Below the pieces are notes generated by a model. It saw only the letters and a list, made by a program, of their open reading frames with translations, did no database searches and was not told the DNA's origin. A DNA stretch of 64,000 bases from Ancistrus triradiatus (lineage: Eukaryota > Chordata > Actinopteri > Siluriformes > Loricariidae): assembly GCA_025084515.1 (NCBI GenBank), contig JAJAGP010000202.1:342001-406000 (forward strand), given 5' to 3'. Within the stretch, counting starts at the first letter, position 1. Each line of letters opens with the position of its first letter. This document shows, piece after piece, positions 1 through 11,730 of this stretch. The translations under genes and the position numbers were made by a program.

Positions 1-604
1 ATGCTGCAGCTTTGGGGTTGGTTGTAACCCTTAATTTCTGACACACATTTGCTTTCAACTCTAGTGTGCTGAAAGCACATCACACTCACACCCAACACAA
101 CTCTCCAAGCTCTGTAGCAGCAACTTCCCCACATTACAAGTGATCGGAATGAGTTATTGCGACATATTTGTGTCAGGCTTTGTTTATGCATCCTGACAAA
201 TGTTGCCAGTGTGTAGGTGTTTTGCTGCCATTGCTAATAAACTTAAAGGTTTTATTACGAGTATTATTTGATGTGAATGGCTGGGTGGCAATTGCACTAT
301 TTTTATTCATGGTTTTCATATTTAAATGCCCGCTTCTTCTAAATGAAACCGTACTGTCTGTTAGTAATGCTGTCATCAGATTTCTGGGGGACTGGAAACT
401 CTGGTTGCATTGTTTTTATATTATTAATATACCCATATGAAGGAAAAATAGGTCAGTGGACATGTCTTTTGATGCAAACTGACTTTATCCTGACAGATGT
501 GTGCTAATAATTCATGAGAGGCTGTTCTATGGAGAGCTGGCAGGGGCCGGCAGAGGTTCTCACTGCTTTTTGTCTCTCTCTCTCTCTCTCTCTCTTTACT
601 CCAG
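1..604 (+). other. commd10: commd10 intron (3' part)
   Basis: Non-coding sequence upstream of the penultimate commd10 exon. It ends in a strong acceptor: a (TC)n run at about 572-595, then TTTACTCCAG up to 604. I see no other gene or repeat in it; the 90-codon open frame at 168-440 has no recognisable similarity and is probably chance. Confidence 0.7.
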
Positions 605-664
605 CATCTGCAGAAGGTTTTTGTGGAATTCAGCCACCAGGAACTTCTGGAGTTCTACAACAAG
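605..664 (+). CDS. commd10: COMM domain-containing protein 10, penultimate coding exon
   Basis: A 60-nt phase-0 exon flanked by TTTACTCCAG before 605 and the donor GTTAGA after 664. It reads HLQKVFVEFSHQELLEFYNK, which aligns with the end of the COMM domain of vertebrate COMMD10 (the human protein has LEKVLVEFSHKEL and FYNK at the same place). COMMD10 is one of ten COMMD subunits of the Commander (CCC) complex, which works with CCDC22/CCDC93 and Retriever in endosomal cargo recycling. An alternative acceptor CTGCAG nine bases further in would drop three residues; the first acceptor fits the family alignment better. Upstream exons lie before position 1. Identification is by recognition of the conserved peptide and is supported by the next exon and by the neighbouring sema6a. 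Confidence 0.93.
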
Positions 665-779
665 GTTAGACCAGGTTTTTATGCTGTTTTCTACATGACT
701 GCCCAACATGTACAATCATATATGGTACCTACCACACATTTAAATGTTCTGTTTTGTTTGTTTTTTTTCCTTTTTTCAG

Positions 780-818
780 CTAGAAACAATTCAAGCACAG
801 TTGGATTCACTGACTTGA
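780..818 (+). CDS. commd10: COMM domain-containing protein 10, last coding exon and stop
   Basis: Follows the acceptor TTTTTTCAG (ends 779) after a T-rich tract. It continues the previous exon in phase 0 and reads LETIQAQLDSLT then TGA at 816-818, matching the C-terminus of vertebrate COMMD10. The intron between the two exons is 115 bp (665-779). The gene is on the + strand and runs toward the oppositely oriented sema6a, so the pair is convergent, as in human. Confidence 0.95.
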   Translation, partial: LETIQAQLDSLT

Positions 819-1183
819 TGCTGGTTTAACCATTCATGATGGCAAGTGAGCAGTGTGTCAGCCATGTTTCTCTAGTTATATCATTTGTGGATCCTTACAA
901 ATGTTTGGTGATCAGTTTCGGATAACTTTCTGGTAAATTGCTACATTGTGCAAGTTTATATGCTGTGTTTTACTCTGACAAACTCTTTAACTCTGAGAAC
1001 AGCAGTGCTTCTTATTATTTTTGATACTCTATTAGTGTTTCTACCCATTACCCTCTTTACAGATATACATTTCTTCATAACCATGTACTATGTAAAGGAA
1101 ATCGGGGGGAAAACATGTCTTTGTCCTGAGCTCCCTATCATTGTCCCTATCAGTGCCCTATCTAACTAGAGATGTCATCACTT

Positions 1184-1243
<60 letters not shown>

Positions 1244-1483
1244 TGTCACAATGAGGATCAAAGTTATGTAAACCTGTCATAAAATGTGGCAGTGCAGTCA
1301 ACATGTGCTCACTGAGATTTCTAATGCATATTTAAGCACACTGTGACAAACCTTGATCTTTGTCTGTCATTAAATTGGTAATGAAAGTGCTAATGGTGGT
1401 GTACTGCTAATGAAAGAAATTCAGTGCAAATCTAAATCCAGCACTGTTAACCTTTGCCTACATGTACATAATGAAAGTACATA
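819..1483 (+). other. commd10: commd10 3' UTR and downstream flank
   Basis: Sequence after the commd10 stop and before the first Tc1-like element. A possible poly(A) signal ATTAAA lies near 1369-1374, but no cleavage site can be fixed from sequence alone. It includes a (GT)n microsatellite. The 73-codon open frame at 948-1169 shows no recognisable domain. Confidence 0.4.
1186..1242. repeat. (GT)n microsatellite
   Basis: An essentially uninterrupted GT dinucleotide run of about 57 bp, just 3' of commd10. Likely length-polymorphic. Confidence 0.95.
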
Positions 1484-3009
1484 CAGTGGGGCAAAAAAGT
1501 ATTTAGTCAGCCACTGATTGTGCAAGTTCTCCTACTTAGAAAGTTGAGAGAGGTCTATAATTTTCATCATAGTTACACTTCAGCTATGAGGGATAACATG
1601 AGATAAAATCCAGGAAATCACATTGTTGGATTTTTAAAGAATTTAACTGTAAATAATGGTGGAAAAAAAGTATTTGGTCACCCACAAACAAGCAAGATTT
1701 CTGGCTCTCACCGACCTGTAACAACTTCTTTAAGAAACTCTTCTGTCCTCCACTCATTACCTGTATTAATGGCACCTGTTTGATCTCATTATCTGTATAA
1801 AAGACACCTGTCCACAGCCTCAAACAGTCAGAATCCAAACTCAACCATGGCCAAGACCAAAGAGCTGTCGAAGGACAACTGGAAAAAAATTGTAGATCTG
1901 CAGCAGGCTGGGAAGAGTGAATCTACAATAGGCAAGCAGGTTGGTGTGAATAAATCAACTGTGGGAGCAACTGTAAGAAAATGGAAGACATATAAGACCA
2001 CTGATAATCTCCCTCGATCTGGGGCTCCACACAAGATCTCATCCCGTGGAAGGACCTGATGAATGACCTGCAGAGAGCTGGGACCAAAGTAACAAGGGCT
2101 AAGTACAGTAACACACTACGCCGAGAGTGACTCAGATCCTGCAGTGCCAGACGTGTCCCCCTACTTAAGCCAGTACATGTCCAGGCCCGTCTGAAGTTTG
2201 CCAGAGAGCATATGGATGATCCAGAAGAGGATTGGGAGAATATCATGTGGTCAGATGAAACCAAAATAGAACTTTTTGGAAAAAAACTCAACTGGAGGAA
2301 GAAGAATGCGGAGTTGCATCCCAAGAACACCATACCTACTGTGAAGCATGGGGGTGTAAATATCATGCTTTGGGGCTGTTTTTCTGCAGAGGGGACAGGG
2401 CGACTGATCCGTGTTAAGGGAAGAATGAACGGGGCCATGTATCGTGAGATTTTAAGCCAAAACCCCCTATCAGTGAGAGCATTGAAGATGGAACGTGGCT
2501 GGGTCTTCCAGCATGACAATGATCCCAAACACACCGCTCGGCTCACAAAGGAGTGGCTCCGTAAAAAGCATTTCAAGGTCCTGGAGTGGCCTTGCCAATC
2601 TCCAGACCTCAACCCCATAGAAAATGTGTGGAGGGAGTTGAAAGTCCGTGTTGCCCCAAAACATCACTGCTCTAGAGGAGATCTGCATGGAGGAATGGGC
2701 CAAAATGCCAGCTACGGTGTGTGCAAACTTGGTGAAGACATACAAGAAACCTTTGACCAGTGTCAATGCCAACAAAAGTTATGTTACAAAGTATTGAGCT
2801 GAACTTTTGTTATTGACCAAATACTTATTTTCCACCATAATTTACAATAAAATTCTTTAAAAATCCTACAATGTGATTTCCTGAATTATTTTTCCTCATT
2901 TTGTCTCTCATAGTTGAAGTTGTATCTAGAAAGATGAGAGAGGTCTGTAATTTTCATTATAAGTCGGAGAACTTATCAGTGGCTGACTAAATACTTTTTT
3001 GCCTCACTG
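1484..3009 (+). mobile_element. Tc1-like transposon, family A copy 1
   Basis: Bounded by TA on both sides (1482-1483 and 3010-3011), the Tc1/mariner target duplication. The left terminus CAGTGGGGCAAAAAAGTATT and the right terminus are imperfect inverted copies, and long inverted repeats extend inward. It carries a broken transposase on the + strand. Length is 1526 bp, slightly short for this family because of an internal deletion. The same family recurs at 13342 and 18566. Confidence 0.93.
1847..2802 (+). pseudogene. Tc1-like transposase, family A, disrupted
   Basis: The start MAKTKELSKDNWKKIVDLQQ opens the usual Tc1 N-terminal helix-turn-helix with the GRPR-like SGAP hinge. The frame is lost near 2055, where about 60 bp present in the copy at 14930 are missing, and resumes at 2212 with the DDE/D domain. 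The catalytic region keeps WSDETKIELFG, FQHDNDPKHTA and SPDLNPIENVW, so the three acidic residues of the DD34E triad are visible. The C-terminus is shifted again near 2690. It cannot encode an intact transposase. Confidence 0.9.
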
Positions 3010-4572
3010 TATATGCACTGTTTAACGACTGCGTTACGTTTTGAGAAACTGGATGTTGACCGAAATGGACATTTTGCTGGATATTACCAAAAGTATTTGT
3101 ATGGTACTGTAATGTAAATATAAACAACGTTTCACAAGAACACTGTGTGCAGGCGATACATAAATGCGTCAGAGATACTGCTGAGAACATGAGTGGAACG
3201 CTACCATCTATACATCATCCCTAATGCCCCTGCATTTTTAAGTTATGTAAATTCACAATAATTATAGAAAACACAGCAATGTACTGTTACGACCCTGTGT
3301 AGGTTAAAGCCCTAACACTCAAGTGAATAGTATGATGGACCTGATATTTTGTTTGACAGAAGTCAAAAATGCATTGATAGAAAGTATTGCAACTACACAG
3401 AAGATCAGCCAGATGAAACGGAGACTCAACGGTGAATGTGAAGCAGTTTATATAGTTATAGGTTGGAGAGAATATGCTGGTAGTGGGGGGACAAAAAAAG
3501 GAGTACTACTTACAATAGGACAGACACATACACTTACAAATGCCATTTGCAGTTTTATGAATAAGTAGTAGAAAGTCATACACAAATGCGTGATAATTAC
3601 ACAAAAAAAAGTTTGTGCAACTTGTACAAGCAAGCAAGCACACAGCTGGAAAGGTTATCTCTCTCACACACACACACACACAAGTGAGGGACTTCTGCTT
3701 TTTAACTCCCGCCTTTGTTCATGGATCTAAAAGACAGATTTATATTTCCTTTTATAATTTTTATTTTTAATTATAATTGTTAAAGTGAACGGATGGGATG
3801 GAGGATAAACAGTGCATACCTATAATCCATCCAGCGAGGATGTAACCAAATGAACAAAATATAAGTAGTCATTCATGTCTGCGGCTGAATCGAGGTGCCT
3901 TCTGACCATTGCATGCATGTAGGGTCTACAGTTCCAACACAGTATACCAGAAGCAGTGAGAATATATCATGACTATGAAAACCACTGGGATTTTCATCTC
4001 TTCGCATGTACTTCACTTTAAGTGGCAGATTTCTTGTAGCTCATTAAAGAAAAGCCAAGATGAATTTCAGCAATAAGTAAGCATTTATGTGAATAGGTTA
4101 CCCTTCAAGCATTAAATATGCTGAATATGACCTTATAAAACTGAAAGTAATAGGCCAAATTAAAAATAAAATCTTGAAGTCGGTCTTTACACTACTACTA
4201 TATATGTCTGTTCTGTAGAGTAGAATGATTTAACCGTATTCATATGTTGCTTTTTTTGTACTATTGTCACCTAATCGGATGGGTGTTCTTGTCGGACCAT
4301 CTGACTATCTGATCTTCTTAAGCTTGTTAATATTCTTTTGCACTGTGTGCTGTATCATAAATGTGATCTAAGTAAACAAAATCGTATTCCTTCCTCACGT
4401 CAACCTGTCTGCTCTGGCTGTTCTTTTACCCATTTCCCTCCTGTATTAAATATCAAAATTATTTGAGTTAGGTTTCTAATGTAATGTCAGTTTTACTGGT
4501 AAAAGATGGGAAAGAACTGGTTTTTAATTAGCAGTAGTAGAATGATTTGATCATAGCATCAATAGGTTTATA
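3010..4572. other. Intergenic, no gene seen
   Basis: AT-rich sequence with a short (CA)n run near 3664-3682. The small open frames at 3323-3568 and elsewhere lack recognisable motifs. I see no terminal repeats or exon-like block that I can support. Confidence 0.5.
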
Positions 4573-5068
4573 CAGTACTGTGCAAACATCTTAGTTCACT
4601 ATTAGATTAGATATACCATTGTTTCAGCAATGGTGTAATGACCGTATTTGAATTATTTCTCAGTCATTAAGCAGTATTAAAAACAGAACAAAAATCGAAA
4701 AACTGCTTCTATAGGCTACAGTGGCAATTATTTAGTGTGAACTCCCCTTACACAGCAATAGCAGCACCTGGCAGCTTCATCGGGATGCCAAGTTGAAACT
4801 TCTACAGTCTGAAGAAGCGTGATTCTGGAACGGTCCTTCTGGAAGGGTAGTAGCGAAGGAACCTTTTTTTTGGGAGGGGAGCGGAGTGAAAAAGCTAAGA
4901 TGTGCTAAAGCCCAGGATTGGAATGAAGATCAGTGGACAAGAGTATTGTATGGAGTGATAAATCTAAGTTTCACATTTTTGGGTCAAGTTGTCAACATTG
5001 TTATATATGGTCACTTTACTTTTGCTAAAACAACAAATCTAATGGTGGCCTAAGACTTTTGCACAGTG
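4573..5068 (+). mobile_element. Tc1-like element, family C, short copy
   Basis: Starts after TA with CAGTACTGTGCAAA and ends with the complementary GGCCTAAGACTTTTGCACAGTG. The interior contains eroded Tc1-like transposase sequence, including a frameshifted version of the catalytic motif region near 4940-4985. At about 496 bp it is an internally deleted derivative. Related copies are at 9221 and 52797. The right end runs into a second, oppositely oriented copy of the terminal motif. Confidence 0.8.
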
Positions 5069-6819
5069 CAAAAGTCTTTTTATAATTAATTGCTGAATAT
5101 CTGCTGGGTTTACTGAGAGGCCAAACAACCACAGTCTGTATTCCAGACAATGGAGTCATTTATAATATCCAGTAAGTTTATAGTGTTACATGTTAAGCTG
5201 TGCCTGTAATTTGAGCAGTTCCACTGCAGTTATACCTCCCAGAGCCTAATAACAGTTTTAGCACTGGAACCATCAGTACTTTCACCTTTTCTAAGACCTA
5301 TAATACTGCAAAATAGCAGGATAAAAGTTTGGTAACCAAAACAGATTGTGAAAAGTGTTGGTGCTTAAAAACAGCAGTTTGGTCAGCCTAATGAATTACA
5401 CATATATCTCACCAACTTTCCACCACATCTAATAGGATAATGCCATTCTATTAAATGTGTGACTAAATTTAAGATTAGTTTAATGGAACACCATCTCTGT
5501 CACACACCATGGCCATTCACAATTTACTGCCTTCCTGGTATCAAATCCAAAATGCCTGTAGGAAAGTTTGAGCAACAACCATTCATGTGCCTATCCAGTG
5601 CTGCAGTTTTGTGTGTCTCAACGTGGACAGCACCAGGGCCAGTGCCTGAGAGAAAAGTGCATCCCACAGCATGGCGAACAGATGGCAGCTCGGTGCCTCA
5701 CGATGGTGTAAGCCGTTGGTGCTGAATGACTCCAGCAGAGAAGCAGAAACACACAGAACAGAGAGTTCTGTAATTGAGAACGGCTTTTAAGGCCTTCTGG
5801 ACCGAAAACACTGACATAAGAACTGACCAGACGATTAAAGAAGATTTAGCAGCAGAGGTGAAGGGTTGTTTGTTAGGTGATTGTGCATCTTTGATGAAAT
5901 ATGAGGAAGAAACAGTCTGGTAACATCTTGCAGCGTGGCTGGGAATGTGTTGGAAAGACTTGTGCAATATGTAAGAGGTATCCCGTCCTGTCAGAAGAAC
6001 ATAACAGGTGAAGCGGAGGTGAAGCGGTTGTCTCACTCTCACGCCAGAGGTTTCGTGTATGTTTTCCTTCCGTATAGCTAAGTGGGATTCTTAAAATGGT
6101 AACATTTCTTTCTATTTAGGAAACTCTGTCCCCCACATGCACAAGCTGTTATATGGTGGTTGCTATGGTTACATATTGGATGGCATTGAGGTTAATTTTA
6201 ATTTTCACACACTGTAGCCTATAAATAATGAATGTGACTAACTGTAAGCAGGGTCTGTTAGCAGGTCTGAATTCATTTAAAATTTTCAAAGATAATAATT
6301 GTGTATGCGTTCATATATCGACTTTCTTTTCATCATATTGCCGTCTTCCTCATTAATTCTCATGTCCATTGTTCCGTTGGTCTGCTGCTGCTTGCCTCAT
6401 TCTCTCATTTGTAGTCTCCACAAGGAATGAAATGGATGTCTCCATAGCCTTTAGATTTTTTTAGTGATTAAATTATATATTAATAAGTGTAATATAAACC
6501 TGTATTTGTGTGCTTTATAGTTACATTACATCTATTTCATTGGTTTAGAACTGTGATTTGTTTTTTCTTTTAATATTACAGGGGGTATAGTATAGCCAGA
6601 AAAAAGAAATGGACATTTTTATGACATATAGACATATTTTATGTTGATTGTAAAATGTAACTTACATTCCACTCCATTTCCTATGTACAAAATCAGAGTA
6701 ATTCATATAGTGACATCAGAAATGGTGTTTTTCTTATAATTATTGGTTCGTACCATTGTACAGAGCAGCATCTGCTCACTCTGAGCAGCATTTAGTTTCT
6801 CACTCACTTTCTTAACATT
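5069..6819. other. Intergenic, no gene seen
   Basis: No exon, transposon terminus or RNA gene that I can recognise. Open frames at 5459-5725 (+) and 5698-6042 (-) have no recognisable domains and overlap each other; treated as chance. Confidence 0.4.
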
Positions 6820-7008
6820 GAACAGGGTCGCAGGAGAACCGGTGCCTAGGCTGTGGCATAGGGCGCAAGGAAGGAACAACCCTAGACAGGGTGCCAGTCC
6901 ATCGTAGGGCTCATACACTCACTCTCACAAACCGGAGAACCCGGAGTAAGCCCACACGGACGCAGGGAGGACCACCTGGGGACTGAACTCAGGACCTTCT
7001 AGCTGCCC
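6820..7008 (+). repeat. Dispersed fish repeat, GCCAGTCCATC / ACCCGGAG type
   Basis: Contains CAGGGTGCCAGTCCATCGTA followed by AACCCGGAGTAAGCCCACAC and GACGCAGGGAGGAC, a degenerate copy of a widespread teleost dispersed repeat (canonical form GGAAACCCACGCAGACAC, then GGATTGAACCCAAGACCTTC). Related pieces occur at 12340, 13116, 28560, 29130 and 45825. I cannot assign the family with certainty; it may be the 3' part of a retroposon. Confidence 0.6.
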
Positions 7009-8760
7009 TTTAGTTGTTTAGTTATACAAAATCTCATATCAACACCATTAAATGTGTGGCAATTTTGAAATCACCTGCACTGTCATTTTTTCTTGTAGTT
7101 GATAGTTGGCTTTACGTGATTCCCTTCCAGCTGGACCAAAATTTATTCTGTAGATCAATTTCAACCTATTTATCATATGTGTTGATCATTAGATGATTGA
7201 TAGAAGAGAATCACAGGGTGAGGAACAAAGGGCCATGCTAAGGGTTTTGATTGGCATCACTGTCCTGACCCCTATGAAATCAAATCCTCTTGATCACATA
7301 CTCATCTTAAATACTCCCCTATTGCTTAGACAGGTATGCCTTTTCATTTCGCACTGCTCTGGCGTTGCTATACCCACTGCTCCACAGCTCTTCAAACCTA
7401 ACAATCAAGAAGAATTCGTATTGTTGAGGCCTCATTGTTTGCCAGTGTCCTCTCAACAGTGACTCTTGTTGAGGTCTTGGCTGTTGCTAGGGAGGATGTC
7501 TCTGACTTCTTGGAAGCACATAGCAGGCATTTACACTGTTTTTAGCAAAACACTGTCTCTTTTCTCTTCTGACTTGCTTGGTTCTTCTTTCACTGTCGGC
7601 TGTTTTGCAACTTTTGCCCCCAAGACAAGTCTGTTCTGGGAGAATTCCTCTTGCGGTCAAGACTGAGGCTTGTGTTGCTATATTGTTTTAGCTAGTTGAT
7701 GACCCCGTCATACTACCAGACGGGATTGTTTCATTGTGGAGTGTTTCATTACACTATATGCCCAAATGAAGTTCATATTTTAGATTTGTCACCTAAGCTG
7801 CTAATCAAAGTAATATACACTCTCATTTGATATATGTATACCTCTTTCTCCTGCTCTATTCACAGCATCAGAGCACACCACAGACTACATCCAAATATGA
7901 ATCTTGTACTTTTCGTGCTAAAGAAAACTGATCAAAAAGAGGTTTACCTGGTCTCATCTATTGTATACTGGCTGTGCTTTGCTCTAAAAACTGATATGAT
8001 GATAAGCCAGTATATGCTTAACCTCCCACAGTGGGAACAAATTCTTTTTTTTCTTCAAGATTTCTTTATAATCACCCACGGCCGCCTCTTTACTTCTGTA
8101 CACAGACACAATGCACTGCAAGGATATCCTTGGAGCGCCCTAATAATTACACACTAGCTAATCCTATTTCCCAAATCCAGATACCTACGGCTCTGGGAAG
8201 AAAATCCCATTGCCACCGCACATTTCTCCATCTGTTTAGCTTTCTTATTCAAGCCTCTTCCATGTCTGTGGGCAGAGACTTAAGCACACTTGCAGTACAC
8301 AAACTTGATTACTCTCGTATTACCATCCTGCATATGCATAGAAATTTCTGATTTGTGAACTGGTCCTGCAGTTGAAAACGCCCAGAAATAGTTGGTTTTA
8401 ATAGTTCATAAAATTTTCTTAAGTTCACTCGAAACAGACTGTTCCATTGCATCCAAACACAGCAGTTACCATAACGGCAAATTATAGTGAGGCTGGGTGT
8501 GTGAGTGTGGGAGAATGGGGGAGGTGTGCAGGAGAACGATGATGAACAGATTAAGGAGGTGTGTCGTTGCCTCTAAGTAGGAGTGTGAGTGCATGTACAC
8601 GAGCATGTGTGTGATAATGAGAGTGGTTAAGAATTGCAGTGCTCACACTCCACAACACTCATGGCAGCTCCTCCCAAACCTCACTACTTGATTTCTCCCT
8701 CTCCGCCGGCAATGCACCATGTTAAAAACAATAAGCTGTTGCCCACATCTAGTACAAACT
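7009..8760. other. Intergenic, no gene seen
   Basis: Several 60-110 codon open frames on the + strand (7193, 7466, 7834, 8031) show no recognisable motif, no consistent splice structure and biased low-complexity composition. No transposon termini recognised. Confidence 0.4.
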
Positions 8761-8764
8761 GATG

Positions 8765-9000
8765 TGTCAAATAGTTATGACCACTCACAGGTGAAGTGAA
8801 TAACATTATCTCTTTACAATCAGCATGTCATGGTCTTGGATGTATGAGAAGGTAAGCAAACAGTCAGTTCTTGTAGCCATCATGTTGGATGCAGGAGAAA
8901 TGTGCAGGCTTAAAGACCTGAGTGACTAGAGGCTGATGACTGGGTCAGAGCAGCTCCAAAATGGCAGTGCTTGTGCTGGTTATGGGAGGAATGTGTCACA
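8765..9000 (+). mobile_element. Tc1-like relic, family F, 5' fragment
   Basis: GTTATGACCACTCACAGGTG followed by AAGTGAATAACATTATCTC and, further in, ACTGGGTCAGAGCAGCTCC resemble the left end and N-terminal transposase region of a common teleost Tc1-like family. Another fragment of the same family, reverse oriented, lies at 61986-62509. Only the 5' part is present and no intact frame remains. Confidence 0.65.
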
Positions 9001-9220
9001 GCACATTGCATCACACCCTGCTGAGTAAGTGCCTACAATGGGCGTGCGAGTGGTGGATAGCCAGGTAAGTGTGTGCCATTTTCCTGGGGAAGTGACATGT
9101 GTTAGGTTAATCGGTTGCTCTAGAATTCCTTTTAGGGCGAGTCCTGATTAGTATTGTTATAACCTTGTTCCTGTGACGAATAGCCATTGATGCCGATGTT
9201 AAGTAAAATAGACAAACTTG

Positions 9221-10169
9221 TTACTGTGCAAAAGTCTTAGGCCATCATTAGATTTCTTGTTTTAGTAATGGTATAATGACTATATATATATATACACATA
9301 CAGGGTGGGCCATTTATATGGCTCCAACACAATCCATCGTGTTGGATTGTCAGTGCAACCATCTTCTCCCACTCTTGACACACTGACAGCAACACCGCAG
9401 AAGAAATGCTATCCATTGTTTCAGATGCTGCACATCTCGTATCTTTACAGCATAGACAATTGCCTTCAGATGACCCCAAAGATAAAAGTCTTAAGGGGGT
9501 CAGATCGGGAGAGCATTTCTTCTGCGGTGTTGCTATCAGTGTCAAGCGTGGGAGAAGAGGGTTGCATTGACAATCCAACACAATGGGCAGCACTTTGAAC
9601 ACATTTTATAAGTGGTCATAACTCAAGAAAGAATAAACGTCCATTAAAACCAAGCACACCATTGTTTTTCTATGTTTGATGTGTTACATGAACCTCTTCC
9701 CATTGGAAATAATAAAGTTGGATTCAAAATGGCCGACTTCAAAATGGCCGTCAATGATTGGACCCAAAAATGTAAAACTTGGATTCCTCAATCCATAATA
9801 CTCTTTTCCACTTATCTCCATTCCAATCTTTGTGTATATTTTGGCCATTTCATCCTGCTCCCCTTCTGAAATAGTGGTTTCTTGGCGGCTACCCTTCAAA
9901 AAAGACAATTCCTAATCAAGCTTCTTCTGACTGTAGAAGGGTCAACTTGGCATCCCCATGAAGCTGCGAGATGGTGCAATTGCTCAAGCGTAAGGGGAGG
10001 TCACACTAAATACTTGCCACTGTGGCATATAGAAGTACTTATTTTTCTTCATCTTTTTTAATGCATACACATGTCCTGTATTTTCTGGGTGTATTCTCAT
10101 AAAGAGACTTTATTATAAAACAATGCAATATCGAATGGAATGGTGGCCTAAGACTTTTGCACAGTGCTG
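9221..10169 (-). mobile_element. Tc1-like element, family C, with nested mariner-like insertion
   Basis: The left end TTACTGTGCAAAAGTCTTAG and right end CTAAGACTTTTGCACAGTGC form inverted termini of family C. Internal sequence near 9999-10022 (GGTCACACTAAATACTTGCC) is the reverse of that near the left end of the copies at 4573 and 52797, hence the minus orientation. A (TA)n tract at about 9280-9300 and a second element from 9301 interrupt it. No intact transposase. Confidence 0.75.
9301..9760. mobile_element. Rearranged mariner-like remnant with internal palindrome
   Basis: Begins after TA with CAGGGTGGGCCATTTATATG, a terminus typical of a teleost mariner/IS630-type family. It includes the characteristic AAATGGCCGACTTCAAAATG block near the other side. 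Arms at about 9338-9410 and 9508-9590 are inverted copies of one another (both contain AACACCGCAGAAGAAATGCT in opposite orientations). The far terminus is missing, so this is a rearranged, immobile fragment nested in the family C element. Confidence 0.7.
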
Positions 10170-11320
10170 TCTAATAACTAGAATATCTAGCTCCAAGTAC
10201 TAGCCATTAGCATGCAAGGCAACACTCTTCTGTGTATCATCTATGCTGACTGTCTACCAGTATTTGGAAAGGGTAGAGGGTGGGGGGTGTTCATGGATGC
10301 CAGGAAGGTTTGTATAAATTCCCCAGTAAATCCAGGACTAAAACCAAGGTCAGCTCCAGGTATGGGCAGATGAGGAATGTTTGTCACTGATAACAGCCAG
10401 TGGAGATTGCCAAATATTCCAGGATTCCCAAGTGTTCCACTGTTGCCTTTGTGAAGTTGTTCTAACCAGAGTAAAAAAGGAGAGTGCTGTGTGATGGCTG
10501 TATCTATCTGTATCATTTGCATGCAATTTTACAGGAGCCTTAAAAGACTTTGTGACAATGGTAATGTAAACATTAAATGGCAAATTGCTGTATTATGAAC
10601 AGCCGATTCTGGCAGCATTCGGATGTTGCTGGTTTCGTGAGTCCTGATGCAGTGTTTCCAAGATCACTGCATTTTCAAGATGGTGACACCCATGGAAGTT
10701 TGGTTAGTGGTCAGCACGTAGTATATGTACAGCAGTGGTTCTCACCCTGTGGCACTGCGAACCTCTAATTTACAGAGTATTCTTAGTCATGCAGAGTCAT
10801 TCCCAATGTGAAAAGCATGACATCTCTTACAGCCATGAACATCTGAAAACTAAATACGTTTACTTTTTGTAACTTTGAATAAAATGTTGTTGTTTGAGTA
10901 GTGGTATTAGGAAGCACGTTTACTTTAAATTGAATAAAAGCCTATAATGTCATTAAGGTGCATTCTACTCTATGTATAAAGCATCTGTTGTGCGTATAAT
11001 TGCATGTTAAAGATTATGGTTAAATTCCAATACTGCCTTCATGCTTTTGGGTTTTTTTAATTGAAAAAAGTAAGACATTTTTTACCTTCTATGTTATTTT
11101 TTATGAACACTGTGTGCCCTATTGCATATATGACTTGTAGTCTGTTTAGGTTTGATTATTTGATTGTTTTTCACTACATATTTCCATAATCAAGTACTGT
11201 AGTTCTGATATCTTCACTTGAATTTGAGGCTTGAGAAATGGTATGCTTAATTTTACTAAGTAAAATTTTTGCCATGTGTGCCCTACAATGGATTGGCGCT
11301 CCATCTAGGCTTGTTCCTGC
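10170..11320. other. Intergenic, no gene seen
   Basis: AT-rich sequence; open frames at 10241-10522 (-), 10350-10583 (-) and 10577-10768 (+) carry no recognised motif. No transposon ends identified. Confidence 0.4.
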
Positions 11321-11329
11321 CTTGGTAGT

Positions 11330-11730
11330 ACACATGGTGGTAGTAGTATGATGGTTTGGGTCTGTTTTGCTGCATCTGGGCCAGAGTGGCTTGCCTTCAT
11401 TGATGGAATAATGATGCACGTCACGCAGCAGTACAGTGACCCTAAGTGCACAAGTCATTCTACCAAGTAATGGTTAAGAATAAATTTATTATTTTGGAAT
11501 GCCAATTCCTGCCTTTAATACAGTAGAAATGTGGAAGAATCTGAAACGAGCAATTAATTTGAAGAAACACACCAACATCCCAGAGCTGAAGCTGTTCTGT
11601 ATGGAAGAATGGATTATAATTCCTCCAAGCCGGCATGCAGGACTGATCAACAGTTACCAGATACGTTTGGCTGCACTTATTGCTGCACAAGGGGATTACA
11701 CCAGATACTCAAAGCAAAGGCTCAGATCCT
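11330..11730 (+). pseudogene. Tc1-like transposase fragment, family B related
   Basis: The region near 11336 reads a degraded version of the GGGSIMVWACFAASG block seen in the family B copies. From about 11518 the + strand reads VEMWKNLKRAINLKKHTNIP then ELKLFCMEEW and HAGLINSY, matching the C-terminal end of the same transposase. The second and third catalytic blocks are deleted or scrambled. No termini were found, so this is an orphan coding relic. Confidence 0.8.

Noticed and set aside
623..829. 68-codon open frame spanning the commd10 exons
   Set aside because: It reads through the 115-bp intron in one of the wrong frames; the spliced reading matches COMMD10.
1923..2618. 231-codon - strand open frame over Tc1 family A
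   Set aside because: Reverse shadow of the transposase, whose + strand reading carries the helix-turn-helix and DDE motifs.
5459..6042. Overlapping open frames of 88 and 114 codons with balanced composition
   Set aside because: No recognised domain, no convincing splice sites, and they overlap on opposite strands.
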